Shown: positions 11,777-25,389 of the stretch, piece after piece
Numbering within the stretch: position 1 is the stretch's first letter
Layout of the letters: each line of letters begins with the position of its first letter
NCBI RefSeq assembly: GCF_027943255.1
Contig: NW_026562179.1
Span: 6,326,501-6,390,500 of the forward strand
Reading direction: 5' to 3'
Source of the DNA: Anastrepha obliqua
Lineage: Eukaryota > Arthropoda > Insecta > Diptera > Tephritidae
DNA length: 64,000 bases
Program-made: the position numbers and the translations under genes
The notes under the pieces: generated by a model
Told to the model about the DNA's origin: nothing
Databases searched by the model: none
The model's input: only the letters and a program-made list of their open reading frames with translations

Positions 11777-14181
11777 TTGGTGGACACAGCCTCCAGTAAA
11801 AACTATGTCCAACCGAGGCTAGTAAAAAAAGAAATACCTAACCACACCCCATTCTTCGCAAAATCAGTTGCAGGAGGCATAAAAATTCAATCGAATACTT
11901 ATGTTAACTTATTCAATTTAGACGACAAGCTCAAATTTTACGTCATGCCTACCCTAAAATCTTTCCATGCAATACTGGGAAACGACAGCTTGAGAGGCCT
12001 GAATGCAGTCATTTTTACTGACAAAAACCTCATGGTTATCCGCGACAAAATCAAAATTCAACTTAAGCAACTTAGTAGCCAAAGTATAAACTCTATCGGA
12101 CTACAAGACGAGCACTTGACTGATTACCAAATGGAAACTGTATACACTTTAGTAAAGAAATTTCCGAACCTCTTTTCGGAACCCGACGAAAAACTAACTT
12201 ACACGACAAAAATCACTGGAGAAATACGAACTACTACGGACACTCCGGTTTATAGTAAATTTTACCCATATCCAGCTTCGCTCAAAAGTGAGGTAGAAAA
12301 ACAAATCAGTAAACTTCTAAGTGATGGAATAATACGACCATCACGATCACCGTATAATTCCCCAATTTGGATTGTGAATAAGAAACCAGATTCACAGGGG
12401 AATAAGCAGTATAGAATGGTGATCGACTATAGAACATTAAATTCACTGACAATACCAGACAGATATCCTATCCCAGAGATAGCAGACGTCCTGTCTCAAC
12501 TAGGCAATAGCAAGGTATTCTCAGTGGTCGATCTCAAAAGTGGATTCCATCAAATTCCACGGCCGCATCGGATTTCGCGCTTGGAGCTGTCCTTTCCCAA
12601 AAGGATAAGCCCATAACTTTTACTTCTCGGACATTGAGTAAAGCGGAGGAGCACTACGCGGCAAATGAGAAGGAGATGCTCGCAATCATCTGGGCCCTAA
12701 ACTCTCTTCGAAATTACTTGTATGGCTCCGCCAAAGTAAAGATCTATACAGACCATCAACCGCTTACTTATGCGCTCAGCCATAAGAACAATAACAGCAA
12801 AATGAAGCGCTGGAAGACTATACTCGAGGAGTATAACTATGAGCTTCATTACAAGCCAGGAAAAAGTAATGTTGTGGCCGACGCCCTGTCAAGAATTCCA
12901 TTAGAATCGGGAGTCCATACTATGTCAGAAATGACTAAAAGTGACAGCAGTTCAGGACAAAACCTTATCTGCAGCGTCGAAACCCCATTGAACGTCTTCA
13001 AGAACCAAATAATTCCAAACATAGATCCAACATCGGCACAATTCACTGGCATACTATTACAGAAAATGAGTTCACCTCCAAGAAACTCGTTTCACTTCTA
13101 AAAAAATATTTAAATCCGTCGGTGATAAACGGCATCAAAGCTCCAGAGTCCCTGATGGGAAAGATTCAAGAGATTTTCCCAGATAATTTTGCAAAATATA
13201 AAGTTAGGTTTACACAATTATTATTAGAAGATATTAAAAATGAAAAGCAGCAGGAGGGAATTATTATAGAAACACACACAAGAGCACATCGCAACGCTAA
13301 GGAAAACAAAGTCCAAATTCTGGAAAAGTATTATTTTTCCAGCATGAATAATAAAATTAATAGAATCGTAAAACAATGCTCAATCTGCAAACTTAACAAG
13401 TACGACCGGCAACCAATAAGACCAGAACTGAGAAAAACCCCCTATACCTACCTTTCCGGATCAAATACTTCACATAGATATCTATAGAACTGAAAACAAA
13501 CTGGTATTAACGGCAATCGATAAGTTCTCGAAATATGCCCAAGGACGAATTATAAACTCTAGAGCCATAGAAGACATTAAGGAACCCCTTCGAGAAATCC
13601 TCTTCCTATTCGGAGTACCGGAAATGATAATATTCGATAATGAAAAATCCTTTAATTCCGCAGCAATCAAATTCATGCTAAAAGATCAATTAGGTATAAA
13701 AATATTCACATCGCCGTCATATACGAGCTCTGTGAATGGCTAGGTGGAACGGTTCCATTCCACTCTTACAGAGATCATGCGCTGTCTCAAAGCCGAAGGC
13801 ACTTATAAAATATTTTCTGAACTCTTAGAAAGAGCGTTATATGAATACAACTTTACAATTCATAGCACAACAAGAAAGAAGCCTTTAGACTTATTTTTCG
13901 GACGAAAAATTAATACTGATCCGAAAACACTCGAGAAAGTACGACGGACTAACATACAGAGACTCATAGACAAACAAAATAATGACGTAGATAACCACAA
14001 TAAAAATCGCCAACCATCTCGAAAATATAACCAGGGAGATATCATATATGTTAGAATAAATAAACGTTTAGGAACGAAGCTTACCCCGAAATTTAAAAAA
14101 GAAATTGTGAAAGAGGACAAGTCAACAACTGTCCTCACAGAAACAGGAAAAATTGTTCACAAGAGCAATATCAGAAGCTAA
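11777..14181 (+). pseudogene. pol: pol remnant, unit 3
   Basis: Same breaks as unit 1: loss of the RT core, the 25-bp deletion before integrase, the extra base near 13442 and the amber at 13741-13743 before the catalytic Glu. The integrase C-terminal part is full length (13744-14181). An Asp-to-His change in the protease segment (IPNHTPFF) is private. Confidence 0.88.
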
Positions 14182-14224
14182 ATAACCATTAATCTTTTAT
14201 AGATCACTCTTCATCACCAGCATA

Positions 14225-15598
14225 TTGGCAAACGAACTGCAAATAACAAACTATACTCTATCGCACCTGGTCACAATTAACAATGGACAAGCAAAAATAC
14301 ACAGAAATAGACTTGACCAATACGTCTCATTCCTGAACAACATACGAACTTTCATGGAGGAAAACATCCCAAAAAGCAATTCCTTTTTCCCACTATTAAA
14401 CCTTGAATTATCCCAAATTACCAATATCCTCAACGCAATAGAACCAATCCATAAATTCCGGAATAAAAGATCTATTAATATGCTTGGTACGGCCTGGAAG
14501 TATATTGCTGGGACACCGGACCATGATGATTTCGAAATGGTCAAAGACATTATAGATAAAAATAGCATAAATAACAATAAGCAAGTTTTGATAAATCAGG
14601 CATTTAGCGACAGAATAAACAATTTGACAACAATAACGAATATGTTAAGTAACGCTATTAGAAAAGATAATAGACTTATAGATGGAATTGCATTACTTTT
14701 ACAAACAAAAATTAGATTAGTTAAAGATGAACTGAAAGACGTTAAAAACGCAATACAATGGGCATAAATCAATGTAATAAATTCAAGCCTACTAGATAAA
14801 AAAGAAATCGATGTAACTCTTAGCAAGCTTAGAGAAGAAAACATTTTATTTACTTCAACAGAAGAAGCCCTTAGCTTTGCCGATATTGATATTTTGTATA
14901 ACGGCACTACTCTACTATATGTTGTTAAAATCCCTCTCACAAGCAGGGAGAATTATGTTAATATTATTTTGAAACCCGTAAAGAAGGGAAATAAAATAAT
15001 TAAATTGAAATACAATGAAATTTTAAGAAACGAGGAAAACATATTTGGATTACTTGAGAATTGTAATCACATTAATAGAATTAAATTATGTAAGAAAAGT
15101 CAATTGACTGACATTTCCAATGAACTTTGCATCCCCGCGCTCCTTAATGGTTTAAGCTCATCATGTTCAATTTCTGATGGGTACCATATTTCAACAATAG
15201 ACAAGATTTCAACTGGCATAATACTTTTAAACGACTTAAACGGCACCGTCAACAATAAAACGCTTAATGGCACATTCTTACTAAAATTTTCGAATTCAAC
15301 TGTAAAGATAAATAACCAATTGTACAGAAATTGGGAAGCACCCCCTATGGAGGTTGCTCCACCGATAGTCCAACCAACGCCTATAGAAAAAGAATTCGTG
15401 AAAATACTTTCATTTGAGATGCTAAGTCAATTACACGTTAATAACACGGAGAAAATTAAATTGCTCAAGTCGGACTCTACGTTTAATAAATACATAAATA
15501 TTTCCTTATTTGCTATCATAACAATTTGCCTAATTTTTCTGAGGTTTTCCTTTAAAAAAAGAGGGAAGTTATTTTTCAAACAACTATTCCGAGTCTAG
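14225..15598 (+). pseudogene. env: env remnant, unit 3
   Basis: Almost the same as unit 1 env (Val in QYVSFL, Ser after RNKR, Ser-Ser in NGLSSSC). The in-frame TAA is at 14765-14767. The membrane anchor and basic tail are intact. Confidence 0.85.
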
Positions 15599-15706
15599 AA
15601 CAACCGCGACCCCCAGTAAAGCCTCCATTAAGTCGAAACTCACAAGTCAAAATTAACGATCTTCCGTACTTTTAACGATTAAGGACAATCGTTTTTAAGG
15701 GGGAAG

Positions 15707-16068
15707 AGTTAACACACAATATATTTTGCCTAGCGTACAATCGTACAATCACCTTTTTACAATTAACTCACTCAGCAGTAGCGCAAACCCTCAAGCGGAA
15801 GCGTTTACTGTTTCACAATATCGTTGTCAATTCTTTTTGCAATAAAATTCTTACTAATTCAAACTTGGGAAAATAAATAATGCTTACGTAGCGTCTGGCT
15901 TGAGCAACGTCTTCCTGTAGAATTAAGTTATTCGTGGGTGTAGAGTTAAGTATTTTTTGTAAAGAATTTGAATTTAATTCGGACAGCTAATAAAAGCGGA
16001 CGCACCGCACCTAGTAAATTGCCGTGTTTTTATTTTCATTGAGGTTTTCCGCGCAAGGAAACCTAACT
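15707..16068 (+). repeat. LTR of unit 3
   Basis: 362 bp with the same ends as the other array LTRs. It carries a private C-to-G change in TAGCGTACAATC. Confidence 0.82.
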
Positions 16069-16428
16069 TACATACATATGTATGCATCAATATATGTATG
16101 TAAATATGTCTTTCTAAATGCTCGACAACCGCAGCTGCTGCAGAGAACGTAAATTCATAGAGAAGGCTCAGGAACGAAGGGGCAGGTTAAATGTCAAAAC
16201 ACATCAAAACGAGGGTAGGAAGTTAACAGAAGAGAGTTAACATTGCGGAGCGTAGTCAACAGAAATAAATATAGCGTTTGCATTGAAATGTAAAATGCCA
16301 TGATTTGGTGTTAGGGAAAAGAAAATAACAGAAGACTTGTACATTTTTCTTTCATGCCTATTTGCCGTCGGCATTTTGCATGCGCAAATGGATTATTTCT
16401 TGTGAGATGAATAAATTAATTCTAAGTA
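16069..16428. repeat. Flank segment of unit 3
   Basis: 360-bp non-viral segment matching 4896-5255, ending at the AAGTA/gag junction. Confidence 0.85.
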
Positions 16429-17301
16429 CGCCGTTGGACTGGACAGCCATCGCCAAATGCCTTAGACTGCATTACGCAGATAAGAGAGATGTGTCAACAT
16501 TGGAATATCAGATGACAGGACTCGTTCAAGGCAACTCTACAGTACAACAATTCTATCAGGCAGTGTACTCTCATTTATCCCTTATCCTCAACAAACTAGG
16601 TAGTCTGGACATAGGAAAAGAAGCCTTGAGCTTACTTACCCAGAGGAAAGGCCCTCGATACGTTTATCAGAGGTCTCAACGGAGATTTATCGAGACTGCT
16701 AGGTATGAGAGAGCCTGCGGACCTCCCGCAAGCTCTACATTTGTGCCTCAAACTAGAGAATCAGAAATTTCGAACTCATTATGCTCAAAATCAAAACGAC
16801 TTACCACTAGGGAAGCAGTCTTACTATTCACCACCACCTTTGCCACAGAGAGGCCCCCATAATCAGAGACAAAGACAGACTTTTTACCCCCAATTAGCTC
16901 ACGTACCTAGATTCCAAATTAACCCAAGATTTTTTAATTACGAGCAAGTACCAACAAATAGCAACCAGCCAAGACAACCCCCACCTAGACCCATAGCACT
17001 CAAACCACTACCACCGCCAGAGCCGATGGATATCGACCGAAGCATCCGCTCCCAACAAATAAATTACGCGAACAGACCTCAGGCAAATCAATTCCTGGGA
17101 AAAAGACCACCCCAACCATCCTCTCAAAGGAATATCCAGCCTAACAAAACCGAACGCGTATTTCACATTGACGCAGACAGCGAAGACACTTACGAAGGAA
17201 ATGACGATCACGACCAGACATTGACAGAAAACGTCGATTCCATAAAATCAGAAAACAGGGACGAAGAATTGCTATTAAGCGACGTACATTTTTTAGGATA
17301 A
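16380..17301 (+). pseudogene. gag: Chimeric flank-gag ORF and gag, unit 4
   Basis: The flank ATG at 16380 reads into gag and the frame stays open to 16862 (CGA where unit 3 has TGA). The true gag frame continues from 16705 to 17301 with the full 198-codon tail, as in unit 2. Confidence 0.82.
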
Positions 17302-17361
17302 CCAGCTTTTCGCTACCATACTTCGAATGTAGAACGAAGAGCGGAGAAGTGTTAAAAAAAT

Positions 17362-19762
17362 TTGGTGGACACAGCCTCCAGTAAAAACTATGTCCAACCG
17401 AGGCTAGTAAAAAAAGAAATACCTAACGACACCCCATTCTTCGCAAAATCAGTTGCAGGAGGCATAAAAATTCAATCGAATACTTATGTTAACTTATTCA
17501 ATTTAGACGACAAGCTCAAATTTTACGTCATGCCTACCCTAAAATCTTTCCATGCAATACTGGGAAACGACAGCTTGAGAGACCTGAATGCAGTCATTTT
17601 TACTGACAAAAATCTCATGGTTATCCGCGACAAAATCAAAATTCAACTTAAGCAACTTAGTAGCCAAAGTATAAACTCTATCGGACTACAAGACGAGCAC
17701 TTGACTGATTACCAAATGGAAACTGTATACACTTTAGTAAAGAAATTTCCGAACCTCTTTTCGGAACCCGACGAAAAACTAACTTACACGACAAAAATCA
17801 CTGGAGAAATACGAACTACTACGGACACTCCGGTTTATAGTAAATTTTACCCATATCCAGCTTCACTCAAAAGTGAGGTAGAAAAACAAATCAGTAAACT
17901 TCTAAGTGATGGAATAATACGACCATCACGATCACCGTATAATTCCCCAATTTGGATTGTGAATAAGAAACCAGATTCACAGGGGAATAAGCAGTATAGA
18001 ATGGTGATCGACTATAGAACATTAAATTCACTGACAATACCAGACAGATATCCTATCCCAGAGATAGCAGACGTCCTGTCTCAACTAGGCAATAGCAAGG
18101 TATTCTCAGTGGTCGATCTCAAAAGTGGATTCCATCAAATTCCACGGCCGCATCGGATTTCGCGCTTGGAGCTGTCCTTTCCCAAAAGGATAAGCCCATA
18201 ACTTTTACTTCTCGGACATTGAGTAAAGCGGAGGAGCACTACGCGGCAAATGAGAAGGAGATGCTCGCAATCATCTGGGCCCTAAACTCTCTTCGAAATT
18301 ACTTGTATGGCTCCGCCAAAGTAAAGATCTATACAGACCATCAACCGCTTACTTATGCGCTCAGCCACAAGAACAACAGCAAAATGAAGCGCTGGAAGAC
18401 TATACTCGAGGAGTATAACTATGAGCTTCATTACAAGCCAGGAAAAAGTAATGTTGTGGCCGACGCCCTGTCAAGAATTCCATTAGAATCGGGAGTCCAT
18501 ACTATGTCAGAAATGACTAAAAGTGACAGCAGTTCAGGACAAAACCTTATCTGCAGCGTCGAAACCCCATTGAACGTCTTCAAGAACCAAATAATTCCAA
18601 ACATAGATCCAACATCGGCACAATTCACTGGCATACTATTACAGAAAATGAGTTCACCTCCAAGAAATTCGTTTCACTTCTAAAAAAATATTTAAATCCG
18701 TCGGTGATAAACGGCATCAAAGCTCCAGAGTCCCTGATGGGAAAGATTCAAGAGATTTTCCCAGATAATTTTGCAAAATATAAAGTTAGGTTTACACAAT
18801 TATTAGTAGAAGATATTAAAAATGAAAAGCAGCAGGAGGGAATTATTATAGAAACACACACAAGAGCACATCGCAACGCTAAGGAAAACAAAGTCCAAAT
18901 TCTGGAAAAGTATTATTTTTCCAGCATGAATAATAAAATTAATAGAATCGTAAAACAATGCTCAATCTGCAAACTTAACAAGTACGACCGGCAACCAATA
19001 AGACCAGAACTGAGAAAAACCCCCATACCTACCTTTCCGGATCAAATACTTCACATAGATATCTATAGAACTGAAAACAAACTGGTATTAACGGCAATCG
19101 ATAAGTTCTCGAAATATGCCCAAGGACGAATTATAAACTCTAGAGCCATAGAAGACATTAAGGAACCCCTTCGAGAAATCCTCTTCCTATTCGGAGTACC
19201 GGAAATGATAATATTCGATAATGAAAAATCCTTTAATTCCGCAGCAATCAAATTCATGCTAAAAGATCAATTAGGTATAAAAATATTCACATCGCCGTCA
19301 TATACGAGCTCTGTGAATGGCTAGGTGGAACGGTTCCATTCCACTCTTACAGAGATCATGCGCTGTCTCAAAGCCGAAGGCACTTATAAAATATTTTCTG
19401 AACTCTTAGAAAGAGCGTTATATGAATACAACTTTACAATTCATAGCACAACAAGAAAGAAGCCTTTAGACTTATTTTTCGGACGAAAAATTAATACTGA
19501 TCCGAAAACACTCGAGAAAGTACGACGGACTAACATACAGAGACTCATAGACAAACAAAATAATGACGTAGATAACCACAATCAAAATCGCCAACCATCT
19601 CGAAAATATAACCAGGGAGATATCATATATGTTAGAATAAATAAACGTTTAGGAACGAAGCTTACCCCGAAATTTAAAAAAGAAATTGTGAAAGAGGACA
19701 AGTCAACAACTGTCCTCACAGAAACAGGAAAAATTGTTCACAAGAGCAATATCAGAAGCTAA
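17362..19762 (+). pseudogene. pol: pol remnant, unit 4
   Basis: Protease and RT N-terminal part, RT core deleted, RNase H with one codon missing (154 instead of 155 codons in that segment), frameshift before integrase, zinc finger plus both Asp residues in one frame (18704-19324), amber at 19322-19324, then the C-terminal domain with a Lys-to-Gln change shared with unit 5. Confidence 0.88.
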
Positions 19763-19805
19763 ATAACCATTAATCTTTTATAGATCACTCTTCATCACCA
19801 GCATA

Positions 19806-21179
19806 TTGGCAAACGAACTGCAAATAACAAACTATACTCTATCGCACCTGGTTACAATTAACAATGGACAAGCAAAAATACACAGAAATAGACTTGACCA
19901 ATACGCATCATTCCTGAACAACATACGAACTTTCATGGAGGAAAACATCCCAAAAAGCAATTCCTTTTTCCCACTATTAAACCTTGAATTATCCCAAATT
20001 ACCAATATCCTCAACGCAATAGAACCAATCCATAAATTCCGGAATAAAAGATTTATTAATATGCTTGGTACGGCATGGAAGTATATTGCTGGGACACCGG
20101 ACCATGATGATTTCGAAATGGTCAAAGACATTATAGATAAAAATAGCATAAATAACAATAAGCAAGTTTTGATAAATCAGGCATTTAGCGACAGAATAAA
20201 CAATTTGACAACAATAACGAATATGTTAAGTAACGCTATTAGAAAAGATAATAGACTTATAGATGGAATTGCATTACTTTTACAAACAAAAATTAGATTA
20301 GTTAAAGATGAACTGAAAGACGTTAAAAACGCAATACAATGGGCATAAATCAATGTAATAAATTCAAGCCTACTAGATAAAAAAGAAATCGATGTAACTC
20401 TTAGCAAGCTTAGAGAAGAAAACATTTTATTTACTTCAACAGAAGAAGCCCTTAGCTTTGCCGATATTGATATTTTGTATAACGGTACTACTCTACTATA
20501 TGTTGTTAAAATCCCTCTCACAAGCAGGGAGAATTATGTTAATATTATTTTGAAACCCGTAAAGAAGGGAAATAAAATAATTAAATTGAAATACAATGAA
20601 ATTTTAAGAAACGAGGAAAAAATATTTGGATTACTTGAGAATTGTAATCACATTAATAGAATTAAATTATGTAAGAAAAGTCAATTGACTGACATTTGAA
20701 ATGAACTTTGCATCCCCGCGCTCCTTAATGGTTTAAGCTTATCATGTTCAATTTCTGATGGGTACCATATTTCAACAATAGACAAGATTTCAACTGGCAT
20801 AATACTTTTAAACGACTTTAACGGCACCGTCAACAATAAAACGCTTAATGGCACATTCTTACTAAAATTTTCGAATTCAACTGTAAAGATAAATAACCAA
20901 TTGTACAGAAATTGGGAAGCACCCCCTATGGAGGTTGCTCCACCGATAGTCCAACCAACGCCTATAGAAAAAGAATTCGTGAAAATACTTTCATTTGAGA
21001 TGCTAAGTCAATTACACGTTAATAACACGGAGAAAATTAAATTGCTCAAGTCGGACTCTACGTTTAATAAATATATAAATATTTCCTTATTTGCTATCAT
21101 AACAATTTGCCTAATTTTTCTGAGGTTTTCCTTTAAAAAAAGAGGGAAGTTATTTTTCAAACAACTATTCCGAGTCTAG
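19806..21179 (+). pseudogene. env: env remnant, unit 4 (two stops)
   Basis: Has the common TAA (20346-20348) and a private TGA at 20697-20699, where the other units read TCC. Env is therefore broken into three open parts. The C-terminal anchor remains open from 20901. Confidence 0.85.
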
Positions 21180-21287
21180 AACAACCGCGACCCCCAGTAA
21201 AGCCTCCATTAAGTCGAAACTCACAAGTCAAAATTAACGATCTTCCGTACTTTTAACGATTAAGGGCAATCGTTTTTAAGGGGGAAG

Positions 21288-21649
21288 AGTTAACACACAA
21301 TATATTTTGCCTACCGTACAATCGTACAATCACCTTTTTACAATTAACTCACTCAGCAGTAGCGCAAACCCTCAAGCGGAAGCGTTTACTGTTTCACAAT
21401 ATCGTTGTCAATTCTTTTTGCAATAAAATTCTTACTAATTCAAACTTGGGAAAATAAATAATGCTTACGTAGCGTCTGGCTTGAGCAACGTCTTCCTGTA
21501 GAATTAAGTTATTCGTAGGTGTAGAGTTAAGTATTTTTTGTAAAGAATTTGAATTTAATTCGGACAGCTAATAAAAGCGGACGCACCGCACCTAGTAAAT
21601 TGCCGTGTTTTTATTTTCATTGAGGTTTTCCGCGCAAGGAAACCTAACT
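21288..21649 (+). repeat. LTR of unit 4
   Basis: 362 bp. It follows the AAGGGCAATC variant and carries GTAGGTG, as in unit 2. Confidence 0.82.
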
Positions 21650-22009
21650 TACATACATATGTATGCATCAATATATGTATGTAAATATGTCTTTCTAAAT
21701 GCTCGACAACCGCAGCTGCTGCAGAGAACGTAAATTCATAGAGAAGGCTCAGGAACGAAGGGGCAGGTTAAATGTGAAAACACATCAAAACGAGGGTAGG
21801 AAGTTAACAGAAGAGAGTTAACATTGCGGAGCGTAGTCAACAGAAATAAATATAGCGTTTGCATTGAAATGTAAAATGCCATGATTTGGTGTTAGGGAAA
21901 AGAAAATAACAGAAGACTTGTACATTTTTCTTTCATGCCTATTTGCCGTCGGCATTTTGCATGCGCAAATGGATTATTTCTTGTGAGATGAATAAATTAA
22001 TTCTAAGTA
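21650..22009. repeat. Flank segment of unit 4
   Basis: 360-bp non-viral segment with the ATGTGAAAAC variant of unit 2. Confidence 0.85.
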
Positions 22010-22882
22010 CGCCGTTGGACTGGACAGCCATCGCCAAATGCCTTAGACTGCATTACGCAGATAAGAGAGATGTGTCAACATTGGAATATCAGATGACAGG
22101 ACTCGTTCAAGGCAACTCTACAGTACAACAATTCTATCAGGCAGTGTACTCTCATTTATCCCTTATCCTCAACAAACTAGGTAGTCTGGACATAGGAAAA
22201 GAAGCCTTGAGCTTACTTACCCAGAGGAAAGGCCCTTGATACGTTTATCAGAGGTCTCAACGGAGATTTATCGAGACTGCTAGGTATGAGAGAGCCTGCG
22301 GACCTCCCGCAAGCTCTACATTTGTGTCTCAAACTAGAGAATCAGAAATTTCGAACTCATTATGCTCAAAATCAAAACGACTTACCACTAGGGAAGCAGT
22401 CTTACTATTCACCACCACCTTTGCCACAGAGAGGCCCCCATAATCAAAGACAAAGACAGACTTTTTACCCCCAATTAGCTCACGTACCTAGATTCCAAAT
22501 TAACCCAAGATTTTTTAATTACGAGCAAGTACCAACAAATAGCAACCAGCCAAGACAACCCCCACCTAGACCCATAGCACTCAAACCACTACCACCGCCA
22601 GAGCCGATGGATATCGACCGAAGCATCCGCTCCCAACAAATAAATTACGCGAACAGACCTCAGGCAAATCAATTCCTGGGAAAAAGACCACCCCAACCAT
22701 CCTCTCAAAGGAATATCCAGCCTAACAAAACCAAACGCGTATTTCACATTGACGCAGACAGCGAAGACACTTATGAAGGAAATGACGATCACGACCAGAC
22801 ATTGACAGAAAACGTCGATTCCATAGAATCAGAAAACAGGGACGAAGAATTGCTATTAAGCGACGTACATTTTTTAGGATAA
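21961..22882 (+). pseudogene. gag: Chimeric flank-gag ORF and gag, unit 5
   Basis: The flank ATG at 21961 reads into gag and stops at a TGA (22237-22239). The true gag frame runs 22286-22882 with the long tail. A Glu-to-Lys change (NKTKRV) is private to this unit. Confidence 0.82.
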
Positions 22883-22942
22883 CCAGCTCTTCGCTACCAT
22901 ACTTCGAATGTAGAACGAAGAGCGGAGAAGTGTTAAAAAAAT

Positions 22943-25346
22943 TTGGTGGACACAGCCTCCAGTAAAAACTATGTCCAACCGAGGCTAGTAAAAAAAGAAA
23001 TACCTAACGACACCCCATTCTTCGCAAAATCAGTTGCAGGAGGCATAAAAATTCAATCGAATACTTATGTTAACTTATTCAATTTAGACGACAAGCTCAA
23101 ATTTTACGTCATGCCTACCCTAAAATCTTTCCATGCAATACTGGGAAACGACAGCTTGAGAGACCTGAATGCAGTCATTTTTACTGACAAAAATCTCATG
23201 GTTATCCGCGACAAAATCAAAATTCAACTTAAGCAACTTAGTAGCCAAAGTATAAACTCTATCGGACTACAAGACGAGCACTTGACTGATTACCAAATGG
23301 AAACTGTATACACTTTAGTAAAGAAATTTCCGAACCTCTTTTCGGAACCCGACGAAAAACTAACTTACACGACAAAAATCACTGGAGAAATACGAACTAC
23401 TACGGACACTCCGGTTTATAGTAAATTTTACCCATATCCAGCTTCGCTCAAAAGTGAGGTAGAAAAACAAATCAGTAAACTTCTAAGTGATGGAATAATA
23501 CGACCATCACGATCACCGTATAATTCCCCAATTTGGATTGTGAATAAGAAACCAGATTCACAGGGGAATAAGCAGTATAGAATGGTGATCGACTATAGAA
23601 CATTAAATTCACTGACAATACCAGACAGATATCCTATCCCAGAGATAGCAGACGTCCTGTCTCAACTAGGCAATAGCAAGGTATTCTCAGTGGTCGATCT
23701 CAAAAGTGGATTCCATCAAATTCCACGGCCGCATCGGATTTCGCGCTTGGAGCTGTCCTTTCCCAAAAGGATAAGCCCATAACTTTTACTTCTCGGACAT
23801 TGAGTAAAGCGGAGGAGCACTACGCGGCAAATGAGAAGGAGATGCTCGCCATCATCTGGGCCCTAAACTCTCTTCGAAATTACTTGTATGGCTCCGCCAA
23901 AGTAAAGATCTATACAGACCATCAACCGCTTACTTATGCGCTCAGCCATAAGAACAATAACAGCAAAATGAAGCGCTGGAAGACTATACTCGAGGAGTAT
24001 AACTATGAGCTTCATTACAAGCCAGGAAAAAGTAATGTTGTGGCCGACGCCCTGTCAAGAATTCCATTAGAATCGGGAGTCCATACTATGTCAGAAATGA
24101 CTAAAAGTGACAGCAGTTCAGGACAAAACCTTATCTGCAGCGTCGAAACCCCATTGAACGTCTTCAAGAACCAAATAATTCCAAACATAGATCCAACATC
24201 GGCACAATTCACTGGCATACTATTACAGAAAATGAGTTCACCTCCAAGAAACTCGTTTCACTTCTAAAAAAATATTTAAATCCGTCGGTGATAAACGGCA
24301 TCAAAGCTCCAGAGTCCCTGATGGGAAAGATTCAAGAGATTTTCCCAGATAATTTTGCAAAATATAAAGTTAGGTTTACACAATTATTAGTAGAAGATAT
24401 TAAAAATGAAAAGCAGCAGGAGGGAATTATTATAGAAACACACACAAGAGCACATCGCAACGCTAAGGAAAACAAAGTCCAAATTCTGGAAAAGTATTAT
24501 TTTTCCAGCATGAATAATAAAATTAATAGAATCGTAAAACAATGCTCAATCTGCAAACTTAACAAGTACGACCGGCAACCAATAAGACCAGAACTGAGAA
24601 AAACCCCCATACCTACCTTTCTGGATCAAATACTTCACATAGATATCTATAGAACTGAAAACAAACTGGTATTAACGGCAATCGATAAGTTCTCGAAATA
24701 TGCCCAAGGACGAATTATAAACTCTAGAGCCATAGAAGACATTAAGGAACCCCTTCGAGAAATCCTCTTCCTATTCGGAGTACCGGAAATGATAATATTC
24801 GATAATGAAAAATCCTTTAATTCCGCAGCAATCAAATTCATGCTAAAAGATCAATTAGGTATAAAAATATTCACATCGCCGTCATATACGAGCTCTGTGA
24901 ATGGCTAGGTGGAACGGTTCCATTCCACTCTTACAGAGATCATGCGCTGTCTCAAAGCCGAAGGCACTTATAAAATATTTTCTGAACTCTTAGAAAGAGC
25001 GTTATATGAATACAACTTTACAATTCATAGCACAACAAGAAAGAAGCCTTTAGACTTATTTTTCGGACGAAAAATTAATACTGATCCGAAAACACTCGAG
25101 AAAGTACGACGGACTAACATACAGAGACTCATAGACAAACAAAATAATGACGTAGATAACCACAATCAAAATCGCCAACCATCTCGAAAATATAACCAGG
25201 GAGATATCATATATGTTAGAATAAATAAACGTTTAGGAACGAAGCTTACCCCGAAATTTAAAAAAGAAATTGTGAAAGAGGACAAGTCAACAACTGTCCT
25301 CACAGAAACAGGAAAAATTGTTCACAAGAGCAATATCAGAAGCTAA
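22943..25346 (+). pseudogene. pol: pol remnant, unit 5
   Basis: Same domain loss as units 1-4. The integrase segment 24288-24908 is open to the common amber. Pro is replaced by Leu before DQILHID (TFLDQ), a change shared with unit 6. The C-terminal part is 24909-25346. Confidence 0.88.
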
Positions 25347-25389
25347 ATAACCATTAATCTTTTATAGATCACTCTTCATCACCAGCATA

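Larger units (their letters stand above)
10840..16428 (+). mobile_element. Tandem array unit 3 (5589 bp)
   Basis: Complete unit of the same class as unit 1, 11166-11173 bp downstream of it. It shares the 4-bp gag insertion, the extra integrase base, Ser after RNKR, AAGGACAATC and GTGGGTG. It lacks the 7-bp integrase deletion of unit 1. An LTR point change (TAGCGTACAATC) is private to this unit. Confidence 0.92.
16429..22009 (+). mobile_element. Tandem array unit 4 (5581 bp)
   Basis: Same class as unit 2 and 11173 bp from it. Private changes are a 3-bp deletion in RNase H (one Asn lost near 18375) and a nonsense change in env. The match of units 1-2 to units 3-4 shows that a two-unit block was duplicated. 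Confidence 0.92.
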